From Laguncularia racemosa (taxonomy: Eukaryota > Streptophyta > Magnoliopsida > Myrtales > Combretaceae), in assembly GCA_037954665.1 (NCBI GenBank), contig JBBMOL010000016.1, forward strand, positions 2,232,001 through 2,296,000: 64,000 bases of DNA, given 5' to 3'. The translations under genes were made by a program, and so were the position numbers. This document shows, piece by piece, positions 49,156 through 63,269 of the stretch (the first letter of the stretch is position 1; every line of letters begins with the position of its first letter). The notes below the pieces were generated by a model that saw only the letters and a list, made by a program, of their open reading frames with translations, did no database searches and was not told where the DNA came from.

Positions 49156-51572
49156 ATAAAAGAATTTATACTCTCTAGAAGTTGCTTGCCCTAATTTACG
49201 TACCTCAACACTCTAAATAATTTTCTGTGAAAAGCAAATTAAAATTTGAATTTGCAATTTCTTAAGCACAAAACTAGACTTACAACTTAAAGCTATAAAA
49301 ATGTCTAAATTTACGTGAAAATTCTCGATCCAGCTTAATGGTCAAGTCCAAACAAAAAGAGGCATCTATGCTTTTTATAGGAGAAAATTCTTAATGTTAA
49401 GAACCTTAGGGTTCATACAAGCATTAAAGTTATTAGAGATGATCTGCCAAATTTACCTTATTAAACGTGGAGTTACATAATAGGTGTGTAGTTGCACTTC
49501 TGCATAGATACTTAATGTGTATATTAGTGTAACTACAATCATAAAGAATGTAATAAAAATAATGTACATCCTAAAAGTTAGGTTAGCAAATTCCAATGGG
49601 ATTTGATCATTACATGAATATGAATCCAACACGATAATAGGTGTACAAACTCAACATAATTAAAAACATAAGTATAGAGAGAGAGTATAAAATTGATACA
49701 GTATACGATAAAAAAATTATTATAATATAAGTAAATACAATTATAATATAAACTAATCATTTGTCATCTTTATTTAATTTTTCACAATTTTTTACACCGA
49801 CAAAATATGAGATAAATGACCAATTTGATTTACAAACCCAAGTCGCCACCGCAACCGGAAGTTGACCACCACCAAGACTTCTCTACTAAAATAGTATTTT
49901 TCTTTCTTTTTTTTTTTTTTTTTTCCAAATCACTGCTTTCTTATTTATCTATATATATATATGTGTGTGTACGTGCATATGTATATATGTATGGGATTCA
50001 CTGCTTTCTCATTGATCTACGAGAAAGAACATATAATCTATGAAAGAGGAATTGTTAAAATCAAATCTAACTTGCTTGCCTATTTGTTAAGAATATCTCA
50101 CAACCAATCTTAGTTTTTCTAATGTGAAATGCCGACTTAGGCTAAGTCATTAGGATAAGATCAATGAGGTCATGTCCTTTGGACTGAATACGAATTCTGG
50201 AAGCTCAAACTCCTAATTATTAATATTTTGACTTTTGCATAAAAAATCAATGTTGTTCCATCTCCTTCTTGTTATTGTCACAAAAAATAACAGAGACAAG
50301 GGTTGGCTCTATTTAACATAGGTAGCCTATGATATCTAAGTAGGGTAGTAGATTCAGGAATCTGATTGCAGTGTTCATATTTGTGTTGCGTGTGTGAATT
50401 CAATGTTAGTTGTCTCAGAGGAGTGATTTAGAGTAATATGTGAAGATGATTTAGAAAGATAGGCAGAAAAGAGGAACAGATAATTTTAAGAATCTTGAAT
50501 GTATGTGTGATAAATTTAGAAGCTATATAGCAATTTATTTATTGTTCATTTTAAGTTCTGTTTGATATTTTATGATAGCAATCTTGAGAGTATGATGGTA
50601 TTTCTCTTAATTTCTGAGTTCTATCAACTGATGAGGTATTCTTAAATATTCATAAAGTTTGGTCATCAACAATATCCATTTGATTGCACAGATGGTGAAT
50701 GGTTGAGATGAGTTTTCATCTTGATAGATCAATTTATAGGCTTCTCTTGAATACAAGCCTATTGAAGGCTCTCTAAGTGTATAAGCCTTTTTGAAAAAAA
50801 TTGCGAGTGGATGAATTAGTTCAATAATCCTTACACTAAGTTCACTATACTATATCTCTTTAAGTCATTTTAAGTGGACTTGAATTCTAAATGTTGTCAC
50901 TTAATCTAAGCAGTTAAATATAGGCTATTTTACTAGGCCTAAAAACTACAAACTCTGTTTTAGCTCTCTATAGAACTCTTCTCTATTTAATTAATGGACT
51001 TTATTCTAACAAGCAACTCTTCAACTATTTGTAAACAGATATTAGAATGTGCTTTATTTATTGCAAAAATGTATAATCGGTGCTTTCAACCGTAAAGTAT
51101 TTTCATATTGCAAGAGCATAATACATAACCCAAAAAAGTATTTGCTAGGAGCATTCTTTTTCAAATTTTCATCAAATACATAATTTTTTTTTTATATATA
51201 TCTCTAGCTAAAAAAATTCATATATATATCCCTACTAGAGATATCATTATATCACATATATGATTATTGTTTAGTATAAACACATTTAATTAAAACAAAA
51301 GATGTCATATGTACCATTCTAGATACGTGTACCAATTAATACCATTCGAAACACATTATTATGTAATTGTTATTTTCCTCCGAAAATTTCTTGTATTTGC
51401 GAGGATCCCTTGAATTCACTTCTCGAACCTAATATGTGGTATCGGAGGACAACTGGTAGAGGAAGCTTATGCTGATGGCATTTGGTGTACAGCTCATTTT
51501 AAGAAGATTGTTATACTTCTGTGTAAAGAATAAGTAGCAAAAGATGATTAACGGCAAACATGGAGCAACAGC
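49156..51572. other. Intergenic; no gene seen
   Basis: AT-rich DNA with (GA)n at about 49677-49685, a 24-base or longer T-rich run at about 49901-49924 and (TA)n/(GT)n tracts at about 49950-49990. No open frame with a known domain. Confidence 0.4.
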
Positions 51573-52042
51573 TTAGGTTCCATTTGTTTTATCCTTTTTA
51601 GATTTTTTATTTTTTTTTTGCCATTTATTCAAATTGTATATTTATGAAGAATAAGATATATAAAAAAAATAGAAAGATAAATACATATATACTTGTCTAA
51701 CAAACTTAAATACTTAACAAATTGCTGCAAAGTTAGACTTTTTTATCTTCATTTTATTTATTTTTACAAAATATTAACTAAATTTTTATTTTTATTGCAT
51801 AAAATACTTATTTTTCAAATCTTTTCTTCTAAAAATATGCAAATTTTAAATTTCTAATTCACATATCCAATCATGAACTTAATCACAATTATGAAATAAA
51901 AACAAATAAGATAAATTTTCAAATATCTGATTTTAAATAAATATAAATAAGACACATAATAGATACAAATTAGACATATAATGGATATAAAGCAAATATA
52001 CAACATATACAAATAAAAAATAAAAGGACAATCTAAACATGC
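51573..52042 (+). mobile_element. MITE-like repeat, family 2, copy E
   Basis: Begins AGGTTCCATTTGTTTTATCC and ends GGACAATCTAAACATGC, imperfectly inverted to the start. It resembles copy D in its ends and in blocks such as ATTATGAAATAAAAACAAATAAG. Non-coding. Confidence 0.45.
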
Positions 52043-52212
52043 TTATCAATTGTAACGGAGACATATTTTTCCATTTACGGTTGGTTACCAGATATCACTA
52101 TGTTAAAATATTGAAAAAAAAAGGTACTCAAATGAAAATCAAGTCTCTCTCACTTAACATGCCTAAAGCTTATACTACTTTTTTTTCTTTTTTCTTTTTT
52201 TTAATTGGGTAA

Positions 52213-52442
52213 TGTGAAGGATATTAGTTTATTTAATTACATGTGTAATTTAATTATTAGTCCACTTTTCATATTTTGTTAGTAGTTAGCTAAGATGTTA
52301 GTATAAATAGTGTTGGAAATAGAGAAAATAAATGAACTTTCTTCTTCTCAACATGACCATTACATTGAACTTTCAATCTAATTTCTTGTGTATTGTTTTT
52401 TTATTTTGTTAGATTCAAAGGAGAAAATTACAATTTTCCACA
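52213..52442 (+). repeat. 5' LTR of a Ty1/copia element
   Basis: A 230 bp LTR from TGTGAAGGATATTAG to TTTTCCACA, with a near copy at 56794-57029. TATAAATA at 52302-52309 is the probable TATA box. By eye the two LTRs agree at roughly 88 percent of positions, with small indels. Confidence 0.92.
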
Positions 52443-52455
52443 TGGTATTAGAGCA
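52443..52455 (+). other. Primer binding site of the copia element
   Basis: TGGTATTAGAGCA directly follows the LTR; it differs by one base from the initiator-Met tRNA complement TGGTATCAGAGC. Confidence 0.8.
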
Positions 52456-52506
52456 ATTTGTTAAGATCTATATCTTCTAAAAGTGTTCTTTTCATTAGTT
52501 CTTGAA

Positions 52507-55500
52507 ATGAATAATCTAGTAGATCGAGTAGCACAAGTCAAACAGAATGTTTTAGATCCATTATTCATTTCATCATCTGATAATCCTAGCATGGTAATAA
52601 GAAATATTATTTTTAATGGCACAAATTATCTAGCTTGGAGTAGATCTATGTGAATAGGATTATGTGCAAAACTCAAAATAAGGTTTATTCATGGGACTGT
52701 TACGAAACCAAATATGAATTCACCAAACCTGATTAAACGGGAAAGAAGTGACTATATGGCGAGATGTTGGATCTTGAATTCGATGTTGAGTGAGATTTCA
52801 CAATTTTTTTTGTTCTTGCAATCTACTATTGATTTGTGGAATGAAGTTTATGAGCAATATGGACAAAGCAATGGCCCATTAATTTCTCAACTCCAATATG
52901 AGATTGCAAATTTGAAACAAATGAATCAATATATACGAGTTTAATGAAAAGATGTTGGGATGAACTTCAAGCACTACATTCATATCCTACATGTACTCAT
53001 GGTAGATTGAAATATTGCACTTGTAGGACAAAGGAGAGGATTGTTGAATATGAATCTGAAGGTAGATTGATTCAATTTCTTATGAGACTTAATGAGGGTT
53101 ATGAAGCTATTAGAAATTAGATTTTGTTCATGGATTCGCTTCTAACTATGAATAAAGCATATTATTTGGTTCAACAAATGGAAACATAGAAGAATATCAC
53201 TTCTCTTAGTTCTACTAAGTTGGAAGTTGCTACATATTAAGTGAATAGGAGCAATGGTTGGAACATAAATGATAAGAAGAAAGGAAGAAAGATTTTTTGC
53301 AAGCACTATAACGTAGAGGGCCAAAGCATGAATAATTGTTTCCAATCAATTGGTTATCCCGACTAGTATAAAGAAAAAAGAGGAGGCAATGATAAAGTTT
53401 TTGGAGAGGCTACTATGAATTCTATCATGGAAAGTTCCAATTCAAATGCAACATCTTTGGATGTAAATGAATATTGTTATGATTCAATTTTTTCCAAGTA
53501 ATTTTTTAGGTTGCTTGAGCACAATTACAGGAGTAGTACATCCTCGGTTGGTTCAATCTATTTGCTAAGAAATGATGAAGATGCTACAAGGTAAACAACA
53601 AAATCAAGATCATATGGTGAATTTGATACACTTTATAGGTACTGTTACATTTTCTACATGTTTTAATGCAATTAATAGCAATTTTAGTTCTTGGACAATT
53701 GATTCAGGAGCTACGTATCATATAACTCTTTTTCATTCCATTTTTTTTTTATATTCATTCCTTACCTCAACCCATTTACATAAAAATTCCTAATGGTATC
53801 ACAAAATCTGTTCGAATTGTTGGTTCTATACATATATACACTTTTCTTACCCTTACCATTGTTCTTTATGTGCTTGAATTTTCTCATAACTTGTTATCCA
53901 TTTATAGAGTGTTAAACTATAACAAGTTAATAGAAAGATTGATTCTTTATCCTTTGTTTTTTAGGACCAAAGAATTAGTCATACTATTACTTTGGCCAAA
54001 GCATTTCATGGTTTGTATGTCTTGCAATAAGAGATTATGGATTGCTCTATGTCTAAGTCTTCTTATGTTCATTTAGTTTGTAATAATAAAGACTTGTTGT
54101 GTTTGTTTCATAGTAGATTAGGACATTCTTCTTTGTCCAAATTATAACATTTACATTTCTGTGAAGACTTGAATAAGGATTCATTTGTTTGCAAACTTTG
54201 TCATCAAGCTAAAAGTCATAGATTACCTTTTGAAAGCTCATTTCATGTTTCATCATCTTTGTTTCATCTCATACAAGTGGACATTTGGGGGCTTTATTCA
54301 ATTCCCTCAATTTTTAGTGCTAGATATTTCTAACAATTCTTGATGATTTTACTTATTCTACTTGAACATACTTACTTAATAACAAGTCACAAGTTGTTAT
54401 GATTATTGAAAAGTTCTTCAAAGTTATAAAAAACTAGTTCAATGTTGTTCCTAAGATCATGTGGACAAATAATGGCTTTGCGTTTATGTCACACAATTGT
54501 CAAACCATGTTGCATAATCTAGGAATTATACATCAACATTCAACTACCTATACTTCACAACAAAATGGTCGAGTGGAACACAAACTTAGGCATATTATTG
54601 AAATAGCAAGAACATTAAGATTGCAAGCAAATTTACCTAAACACTTTTGAGGAGAGTGTGTGTTAGCTGTTGATTATCTCATTAATCTTCTACCTATGGC
54701 TAAACTACATTGGAAATCACCTCATGAAGTATTGTTTTGAGTAAAAACCATCATATGATCATCTTAGAATCATGGGTTGTTTGTGTTTTGCTTTTGTTGT
54801 ATCACCTCAAATAGACAAGTTTGAACCTAAAGGCATCAAATGTATATTTTTAGGCTGTGTACATGGTCAAAAGGCTATAAAGTCTATAATTTGTGTACAC
54901 ATAAAGTTCTTGTTAATTGAGATGTCATTTTGCATGAAAACATTTTTCCCTTTTGCCATCATTGTTCTTCTTTATTTGGTCATTCGCATTTCGCTTATCT
55001 TTCTTTAGCATCTAATAATATCCTTGATGATTAGTTGTCTTTAGTGATTGATCTGTCCCCTATATCTATTCCTGTTTCCAATGACATTTAATCATTCTTT
55101 GTTTCTACTGATAGTTAAACTAATTTTGGTGTTAAACGATTAAATAGAACATAGAAATAGCCATCTTGGTTGCAAGATTACATACATACTCTGCATAATG
55201 TAAAGGCCATGAGCAACACTAATTGTTCTTCTAATATTTTTCTATCCTGCACATCATACCCATTATTTTCTTCTCATACATTTACTAATTTTCCTCATGA
55301 GTATACTACATCTTTAGCTAATGTTCTCAATACTCAAGAACCATTTTGCTATTCTCAAGCATCTAAACATGAAGAATGGGTAATAACAACTTAAAGCTAT
55401 AAAAATGTCTAAGTATCGAATTGATGGGATTGTGGAGAGATAGAAAGCTAGATTAGTTGCAAAAGGTTATACTCAAGTTGAGGGAGTTGATTATCATGAC

Positions 55501-56738
55501 ACTTTCTCACTAGTAGCTAAGTTAGGAACTATGAGAATTCTCTTGGCAGTTGCCACTGCTTGTAAGTGGCCTTTATATCATATAGATATTACAATGCTTT
55601 TCTTCATTGATTTTTAGATGAGGAAACTCACATGATGCCTCTACAAGGTTATTTTAAAGCTAGTCTAAATCAAGTTTGCAAGCTTAAGAGGTCATTCTGT
55701 GGTCTCAAACAAGCATCTAGACGATGGAATAGAGAAATTCCTCAATTTTTCAATCATCATTGTTTTGTTCGATTTGCACATGATCACTCTTTATTCACTA
55801 GATATCGACTAAATTGTATTTTGGTTATCCTTTTATATGTTGATGATATGCTGATCTCAAAGACAAATGAATTAGATATCGATTCTTTGAAGTCAGATTT
55901 GGATAAGCCCTTTACTATTAAGAATTTAGGTTATGCTAGATTCTTTCTTAGGTTGGTAATTTGTTGAACCACATCTACTACTTTGATCAAACAATGGAAA
56001 TTTATTCTTGACATATTTCCAAATACTAGGCTTTTTACTTGTAAGCTGACCATATTGCCATTGCCTACTAGGATTATACTTGAAAGAGATAAGGGTGATT
56101 TTGTTGAAGATCCTCAACTTTATTGAAGAATCATAGGAAGACTTTTGCACTTGACACTCACAAGGCCTTATATCTGTTTTGTAGTACATAAATTGAGTCA
56201 ATTTTTGTCTCAATCTCGTGCCCCTCATTTGCAAGAAACAATACATTTGTTGAAGTTTCTCAAAGGAACATCTAATTTAGGCCTTTTTTACTCTTCTAAC
56301 AATCCTCTAATGTTGCAACCTTATTTTGATGTTGACTTGGGATCTTGCTCCTTTGATCGCAAATCTCTTTCTAGGTATAGTATCATGATAGGATTCACCT
56401 TGATTTAATGGAAGTCTAAGAAACAATACATAGTGAGCACATGAACAATTGAAGCAGAGTATTGAAGCTTGGCTGCTACTTCTAAGGAGCTATTATGGAT
56501 CTCTTATGTAGTCCATGACTTGCATATTCCATGTTCTTTGCCCATTTCACTTTATTGTGATAATAAATCTATAATGTTCATTGCCAATAATCCTTGTCGC
56601 CATGATAGAACAATGCACATAGATATTAACACTCATTTTATTCTTGATTATATTTCTCAAGGATTTCTCAAGCTTCTTCATGTCTCATCTCAAAATCAGT
56701 TGGCGGACCTCTATACAAAGTTGCCCATGGTTGCTTAG
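52507..56738 (+). pseudogene. Ty1/copia gag-pol, heavily broken
   Basis: The frame opens with ATG at 52507 and a copia-type gag (GTNYLAWSRSM then a TGA). A degenerate zinc knuckle near 53300 (FCKHYNVEGQSMNNC) is followed by the protease motif WTIDSGATYHIT at about 53690-53730. The pre-integrase segment (LGHSSLSKL) is at about 54120, and integrase at about 54200-54760 (VDIWGLYS; TNNGFAF where a D is expected; QQNGRVEHK). Reverse transcriptase spans about 55440-55960 with CGLKQASRRWN and catalytic YVDDM, and RNase H about 56140-56738 with YCDNKSIMFIANNP. The order INT before RT identifies Ty1/copia. Many stops and frame changes break every domain, so it is inactive. It has no host gene inside. 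Confidence 0.9.
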
Positions 56739-56781
56739 TTACATAGTATTTTGTCCGAGTGGAATCTTGAAAGAGATCGAA

Positions 56782-56793
56782 CTTGAGAGAGGA
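56782..56793 (+). other. Polypurine tract of the copia element
   Basis: CTTGAGAGAGGA lies immediately before the 3' LTR. The GAGAGAGGA part is the expected plus-strand priming site. Confidence 0.65.
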
Positions 56794-57029
56794 TGTGAAG
56801 AATATTAGTTTATTTAATTACATGTGTAATTTAATTATTAGTCCACTTGTCATATTCTGTTAGTAGTTAGTTGATTCTTGGATGTTAGTATAAATAACAT
56901 TGGGAACAGAGAAAACAGATCAACTTTCTTCTTCTCAACATGACTGTTACATTGGACTTTCAATTTAATTTCTTGCGTACTCTTTCTTGACTCTGTTATA
57001 TTCAAAGGATAAAATTACAATTTTCCACA
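56794..57029 (+). repeat. 3' LTR of the Ty1/copia element
   Basis: A 236 bp LTR from TGTGAAGAATATTAG to TTTTCCACA, homologous to the LTR at 52213. The flanking pentamers GGTAA (left of the element) and GTTAG (right) agree at three of five bases, so a target duplication is eroded or absent. Confidence 0.92.
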
Positions 57030-58227
57030 GTTAGCAGAGGCTTGTCCACAAAACCATCACATCGAGTCGATTACCTAATTCTAGAGTGGCTGCTACTCGA
57101 CGGTGGTTCACGCAACCTTAGGTAATTGGTGACTCTATCCTTTACGTTCTTATGAACCATCTAATTAACTACCATAGGATTTTTCCTATGTTTTAATTAA
57201 TTAATTAATTTATTTATTGTAGTACCTTTTTTTTTTCAAATTGTAAAAGATGCTGTAAGCACATATTTTTTAAATTTTAGAGTGATGTGTACTTAAAACC
57301 AAAATTAAGTGTGTAACATGTGATTCATTCAAATTATTAATATTTTGAGAAATTATTAGAATAAATCGTCTATGAAAACTTCAAATAAAATCATAGGAAA
57401 AACAATTTTAAAAAACAATATAACAATTTATATAGTGATTTTATTTCAAAAGTTGCATATTGAGAACTCACGTCAATACAATGCTAGATATACCCATATG
57501 AAGCACATTAAGAAAATGCATGTAAAAGCAACGGCAAACCGTGAAGGCCAGGATCCTTTGTCGGCCTTTCATTGTCGAATAATTCCATATTGCTCTCCTC
57601 AGCGTGTTCCACAAGGTAAATGGCCCTTATTGATCTGAAGTTGGAGAAAGGAACAAAGGGAACTGCTGGTAATACTATGCCGTGTGGTTAATTAGGTTGG
57701 GGAAGAAGCATTAACGTGTTGACGCACGATTTTCGCTTTTTATTCATCAATTCAGCCTTCTTGTGATAATTAGGCTTTTGAGGAAAAGAGTCTTCAAGAT
57801 AAATATATGTATTGTGTCAGAGAAGACTTCGACATGTTGACTTTGATATCTAAAATAGTAAGGTACGAGAGTATAAAGAAATTATAATAACAACATTTAA
57901 AGAGGGAAAAAGCATATTGTATATTCAAAATGGATTTATTGTGACATTTTCAATTTAAAATCTCACTTACTTGTCTAGATAAGGCTTTCAGGTGATAGGT
58001 AACTGATTGATCATAGACATCAAGTATGACTGTATTTTGTTTTCGGCATACTCTTCGAACGTTGAGGTCAATAATGACTCATTAGTTATCCTATCAGACG
58101 TAATTTCCCTACCAACCTACCAACCCTGTGAGAAAGACTTGTCATCTACTTATTTATTCAATACAACGTCTTGATCGGCTAACGTACTCTTTTTGATATT
58201 TCAACCTTGATCCCTGATGAATGGGAA
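57030..58227. other. Intergenic; no gene seen
   Basis: AT-rich sequence with TTAATTAATTAATTAATTTA near 57196. An 88-codon open frame at 57372 has no recognisable domain. Confidence 0.4.
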
Positions 58228-58401
58228 AGGATTTGAACGTGAACAACAGGTAGCGTGTCTTGTTCTATACACACACACACACACACACTATGTTTGGTTT
58301 GTAAAAATATATGTAGGATTTGAACGTGAACAACAGGTAGCGTGTCTTGTTCTATACACACACACACACACACACTATGTTTGGTTTGTAAAAATATATG
58401 T
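58228..58401 (+). repeat. Perfect 87 bp tandem duplication containing an (AC)n run
   Basis: Units 58228-58314 and 58315-58401 appear identical, including the length of the (AC)n microsatellite in each. Identity over the variable microsatellite argues for a very recent duplication or an assembly duplication. Mirror open frames on both strands are artefacts of the repeat. Confidence 0.92.
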
Positions 58402-61400
58402 AGTACTAGATAAAAATTATGGGACAAAAATTTCATTAAAAAAAAGGTAAATAAAAGATTACTAGTAATCCTTTTATCTTTTAAAAGTGTATGAGTTGAG
58501 TATGATACAAGAAAATTATACTATTATGTGTTGTGTTATTTCTTTTACAAAAGTGATACGGTAGATTATTTCAAAAATATATTGAAGGCATATGTTAAAA
58601 GCTTGATAGGGCAAGTTTAATAGGTTTTTTTTTTTTCCTTTGCCAAACATTATAAAAGTTTTTACATAAAATTGTATAAATTATATATTAAAAAAAAAGC
58701 CTTACGTTACTCAACTTTTCAAGAGTGAATGGACTTCAAGAAAATTCTGCCTCAAGCTTCTCTCCTATTGATATGTTAATTGTCATTGGGATAAGATCTA
58801 AATGTCAACAAGTAAAAGGTGAGAAGAAAAATCAGAACTCATATGAAAAACCTGAAAGAATGACGTAAAGAGAAAATTACGTTAACCTACTATAGTATAA
58901 TTGAAACGGTATAGTGATTGCTTTACAATATCAAAATACTAAATTCTTTTGACAAGTCCATAGAGTTTTATACTCTTTATCTTCCATTCCCATACTCAAG
59001 TAACATATATATTATATATATACATATATAGTATATAAAATAGGAAGTCCTCTAAACAATATAAAAACACAGCACGAGAACCACAGAAACCTAAGCAAAA
59101 GCCTAAGAAGACCAGCCGTGCCCCATCAGTCAACTACCCACGTTGCCGGTGGCATGGCATTTCCAACAGTTGACCGCTCCATGTGGTGAAGAAGTGCTGA
59201 CACTTGCTTCGCATTTCGACTTTATCCTTCTCTCGTTAATTTCTTTTATCAATCGATACTCTAAATCAAGTGTTTTATTAGTTAAAGACATAGAGTAGAA
59301 CACTTCCTCTCTCCAGTAAATGCATTAAACTCGGTGTCATTACGCCTAGCTAGCAATCAAAATATAACCGATTGTGTTAGACCATATCATTGCCCTCTAG
59401 TTCTGTTATTATATCAGGATTAAGTGGAATCATTAATGGGATGAAACCCTAGATAATCTATGGTTATCATTCAAAGCTATTCCTCTGTATGTATCCCTTT
59501 TATAAATCGTAGGTCGATTTGTCAACCATTTACTCGGGCAGTCAGTTAAAATTTGGAAAAAAAAAAGAAAAGAACCATTTTACAAACCATTTTCTGAATT
59601 CTTGCTGTTTTGCTATGTAAGATATTATATTTCTTTTTTCCTCTCTATTTTTCTTCCCTATGTTTCATACATTAATTCATCTCTTGGATTAGGAGATCAG
59701 GAGTAAATTCAATGGGTTTTTTCATCGGGGTGTTTCTAAAACAATTTTCAATTGCTTATAACACATTTATATCTTATAAAAGATTAAGAACTTTTTGTTT
59801 AGTTTCCTATCAAATACCAATAAAATACTCGATAACATTTTGCAAACTTAATTTGTGATCAGCTTTCCACGTATGTGACATAATAGAATCCGTTAACTTT
59901 GTCAGTCGAGTTGACTTGTTCCCTTCAGCTCATTGGACCCAAATAAAATGGTTGTCCATTTTTATATAGTAATTTACCAACTCTCACAGATCAAGCAATT
60001 TTCGTAATTAAGAAAACCATGCATCTGATCCTCATCGGTCATTGTATCACTATTGATGCGATAAAGCATGTGCAATGAATTTGGAATTAAAAAACAAACC
60101 GTCGGTTCATATCTTGCTTTTCAAATCATCATATCTGTTTCCCCCAGATTTCCTCTTCAATATATACCAACTTCGCAAGCAAGAAAAGGGTAATCGGATT
60201 TAAAGGTATAAAAAGTATTTGTATTTTTAATTTTTGATAGTTTAATATTTAAATTTTTATTTTATATTATATTATATTTTAAGATTTAGGGCTTGTTCCA
60301 GATATTCTATTTTAATTTAGTGTTTTTATTAATGGAAAGTTAATTACCATTATATATATAATATTTTGGTGTTTATACTTTACTTTTGATTGTAAGTAAT
60401 TTATTTTTGATACACTCCAATGCCTATTCATTGATTAATTTATCAAAATTTAATTTTTTATTTTTCTTAAATTGATATATTATTTTAAAAGTAAAAAAAA
60501 ATTATTCACAAATCTTATATTGTCGAAAAGTTTTAACATCTACTTTTATTTGAAAATATGATCTATTATGTGTTCTAAGACTACATGAACCTCTTAAAAC
60601 TGTAAAATGGTCATAATTTATATATTAGGTGCCATTGAGCTTTGTGACAAGAATTTTCATTATTACTAAATAATAAAACTCTGTGTATTATAATATTTTG
60701 CTATATTTTTAGTACTGAATGAAATTGATCTTTCATAACGTTATAATCCCATAACTTAGAAATTGAACACTGCATGTTTACAACTATATAATCATGTTAG
60801 AAAGCTCAAGTTACAAGCTACACGAAACTATCATTTTGACTTAAAATTTTATGCCAATTTTTTAGGCATATTGGTCTATATATTTTATATTTTTATATTT
60901 TAAAAACAATGTTTTGGTACAAGAATAAAAGAGAAAATAGTCAGAGGAAAAAATTGTAATTCCTCTAATCTTTTTTTTGTACAAATATTTTATTATCATA
61001 ATTCTTATATATATATATATTTTTTCTTTCTTTCTTTCTTTTTTGTAATAGTCCACATAGGTTGTAAATGATTTTAAATGCGATCTTTATTTTTTTGGTT
61101 TTGATTAAAATTTTGTAATCTTTTTATTATTTTTAAATTCTCATGCCCAATAATGTGATTGCAAATTTAAAAGATTATAATAATTGTAAATTCATTAAAA
61201 TTTTGTAATGATTATAATATTAAAATTATATTGATTAAAAAAATAAAAATAAAAGAGTTAAGCAACTCTACCAAAGAAAAATGATGATTTTTAGCTGTAT
61301 AATTTTAGGTCAAATTTGTATTTTCCTAATAACATGTAATACAAAATTTCTAACAGCTATATGTTTACAATATACAATATCTAGTTTGCAAGTTATTGAA

Positions 61401-61624
61401 TAATAAAGATTGAAAAATTAGTAACAAAATATTATAGAAGACATAACAAAATGTTATACTATGTGGAAGTGCGCTAGTTGATGAGTTAAAAAATTTATGT
61501 TTCAAGGCTAAATGATAGTTGGTTTGAAAGTTATGACCAAATTAAAATTTACCAAGTTTAGATAGCTAAAGAACATGTGCTAGATCTTATTTTCATATAA
61601 AAATTGTCTCCTCCCCTCATTAGG
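58402..61624. other. Intergenic; no gene seen
   Basis: AT-rich DNA with (TA)n near 59005-59035 and 61007-61020 and (TTTC)n near 61023-61040. A patch at 59075-59225 is richer in GC without a recognisable gene. Confidence 0.35.
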
Positions 61625-63200
61625 TGTCACAACCGTGCAAGATCTCTACCCTATTGTTACTATGCAAGTTTTGCCACAAATATCAAGGTAAGAATAGTTT
61701 TAATTCAATAGATTATTTATTTGCATAAAGGTCTTAATTTGTGTTTTTATAGGATAGTCCACTCAAGAAATCAAAACATGAGTTGTTGGGCTTATGGTGA
61801 TTTTAGAGTGTGGAATTTTGCGTTTAGGGGTCTCCTCATTTCTACTATGATATGTAGTAAGGTAGGACCCCTAAACCCTAAATCCTATTTATGGTCTTGG
61901 AAAATTAGGTTTAAATCATCTTTTTGGTTTGTAATAAAAAATTGGAGATCATAGAATTTTGTGATTATGATTCAATTATATTTTGTTGCAAAGTTGATTT
62001 TAATTTTAAATTTATTGAAATATTTATAAATTTGTGCATAATGTGGAAATTTAAAAGTTGAAAAGGATCGTATAGCATTGAGATGTTGTTGGACAAAATC
62101 ATAATTATTGGAAATACAAATGTGGCAATTAATGGTTGTTTTGGTGTTTGTTAAGGTTGGTAACTTTATCTGAGTGTCTTAGGTCAAGTACCTAATAAAA
62201 GGTGTAAAAAAAATGGTGCATGAAGGCCAAAATAGATAAAGTGGTCCATTGGATTTTACTTAAGTCGACCACACTAAGGGTCAAGGAAAAGTGGTCGACT
62301 AAATTATGGAAGTAGTTAACTAGTTTGTATTATAGGAGAATTTATTTAACATAAGCTCACTTGTGATGACCAATTTTGATTGAATTTAGAGTTTTTGAGT
62401 TAGGAAGTAGTTCTTAAGTGTAATAAAGGCATTAATTGAATATTTTGCGAACTATGATAAGATTATTTTCCAAGTGGGACTTTTGGCAAGCTTTAATGAG
62501 TTGATTCTAAGTGGTAGGATATTGCTACTTCCTAGTTGTGCATATAAGATTAGATGATTAATCTAATAACTATCCATCCTTAAAACATGTCAATTATTTG
62601 TGCTTATACTAAGGTCGGTTGTTTGAGTAGATGGTTGATGAGCTAAATGTTTGTAGCCTATCGAAGATCGAATATTTAAGATGAAGTGGTTGGTAATTTA
62701 GACATCGAGACCACCGTGTGTAGATAAGGAGTCATTGTTATGGTGGAATTACAGCTCATAGGGGTTGAAACATGGATATAAACATGTTTAGTGGGTTGTC
62801 ATATTGGTATAGGAAACTATGATGGACGTCTAGTAGTGGGGTAGGCTATTGGTGCTTGATAGCGGTGATGAACCTAGTATGAAATAAATTTGACTCTTAG
62901 ACCTTTGAACTTTAGATACAACCCAGAACATCAAGCTTGCTTATGCTTATTTGGTATGCACTACCTAAAATAAGATAATTAATTAGGTTTGTAGTTGTTA
63001 TTTGCTATTTGCTTGTGTATTAGTACATTTGCTTATGTATGTAGGCAATGTAATACATGTATATTCTTTACGCAATCTTTTGCTATTGAGCTTTGTAGTT
63101 CACCTAAGTTTGGGGTATTAAATTTTATGTACAGATGATTTACAAAGAGACCGACACTTAAGGTACCTTAGCAGTCATGCTATTAGTGAGGAGTAATAAC
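61625..63200 (+). repeat. Possible LTR and leader of the right-end Ty3/gypsy element
   Basis: TGTCACAACC at 61625 is a common LTR start in Ty3/gypsy elements of plants, and a gag remnant follows about 1.6 kb later in the same orientation. No matching primer binding site or LTR end can be shown, so both borders are tentative. Two telomere-type CCCTAAA units lie at 61868-61881. Confidence 0.25.
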
Positions 63201-63269
63201 CTAAATCTCAACCATAAGAAAGTAGCCCTTCAAAGATTGAGACTAGAGCATCTAGTTAATTTGGTATAG

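Noticed and set aside
52208..57034. Clean 5 bp target duplication of the copia element
   Set aside because: The flanks GGTAA and GTTAG match at three of five bases only.
58179..58450. Open frames on both strands with repeated cysteine-valine or threonine-histidine runs
   Set aside because: Both are produced by translating the duplicated (AC)n microsatellite.
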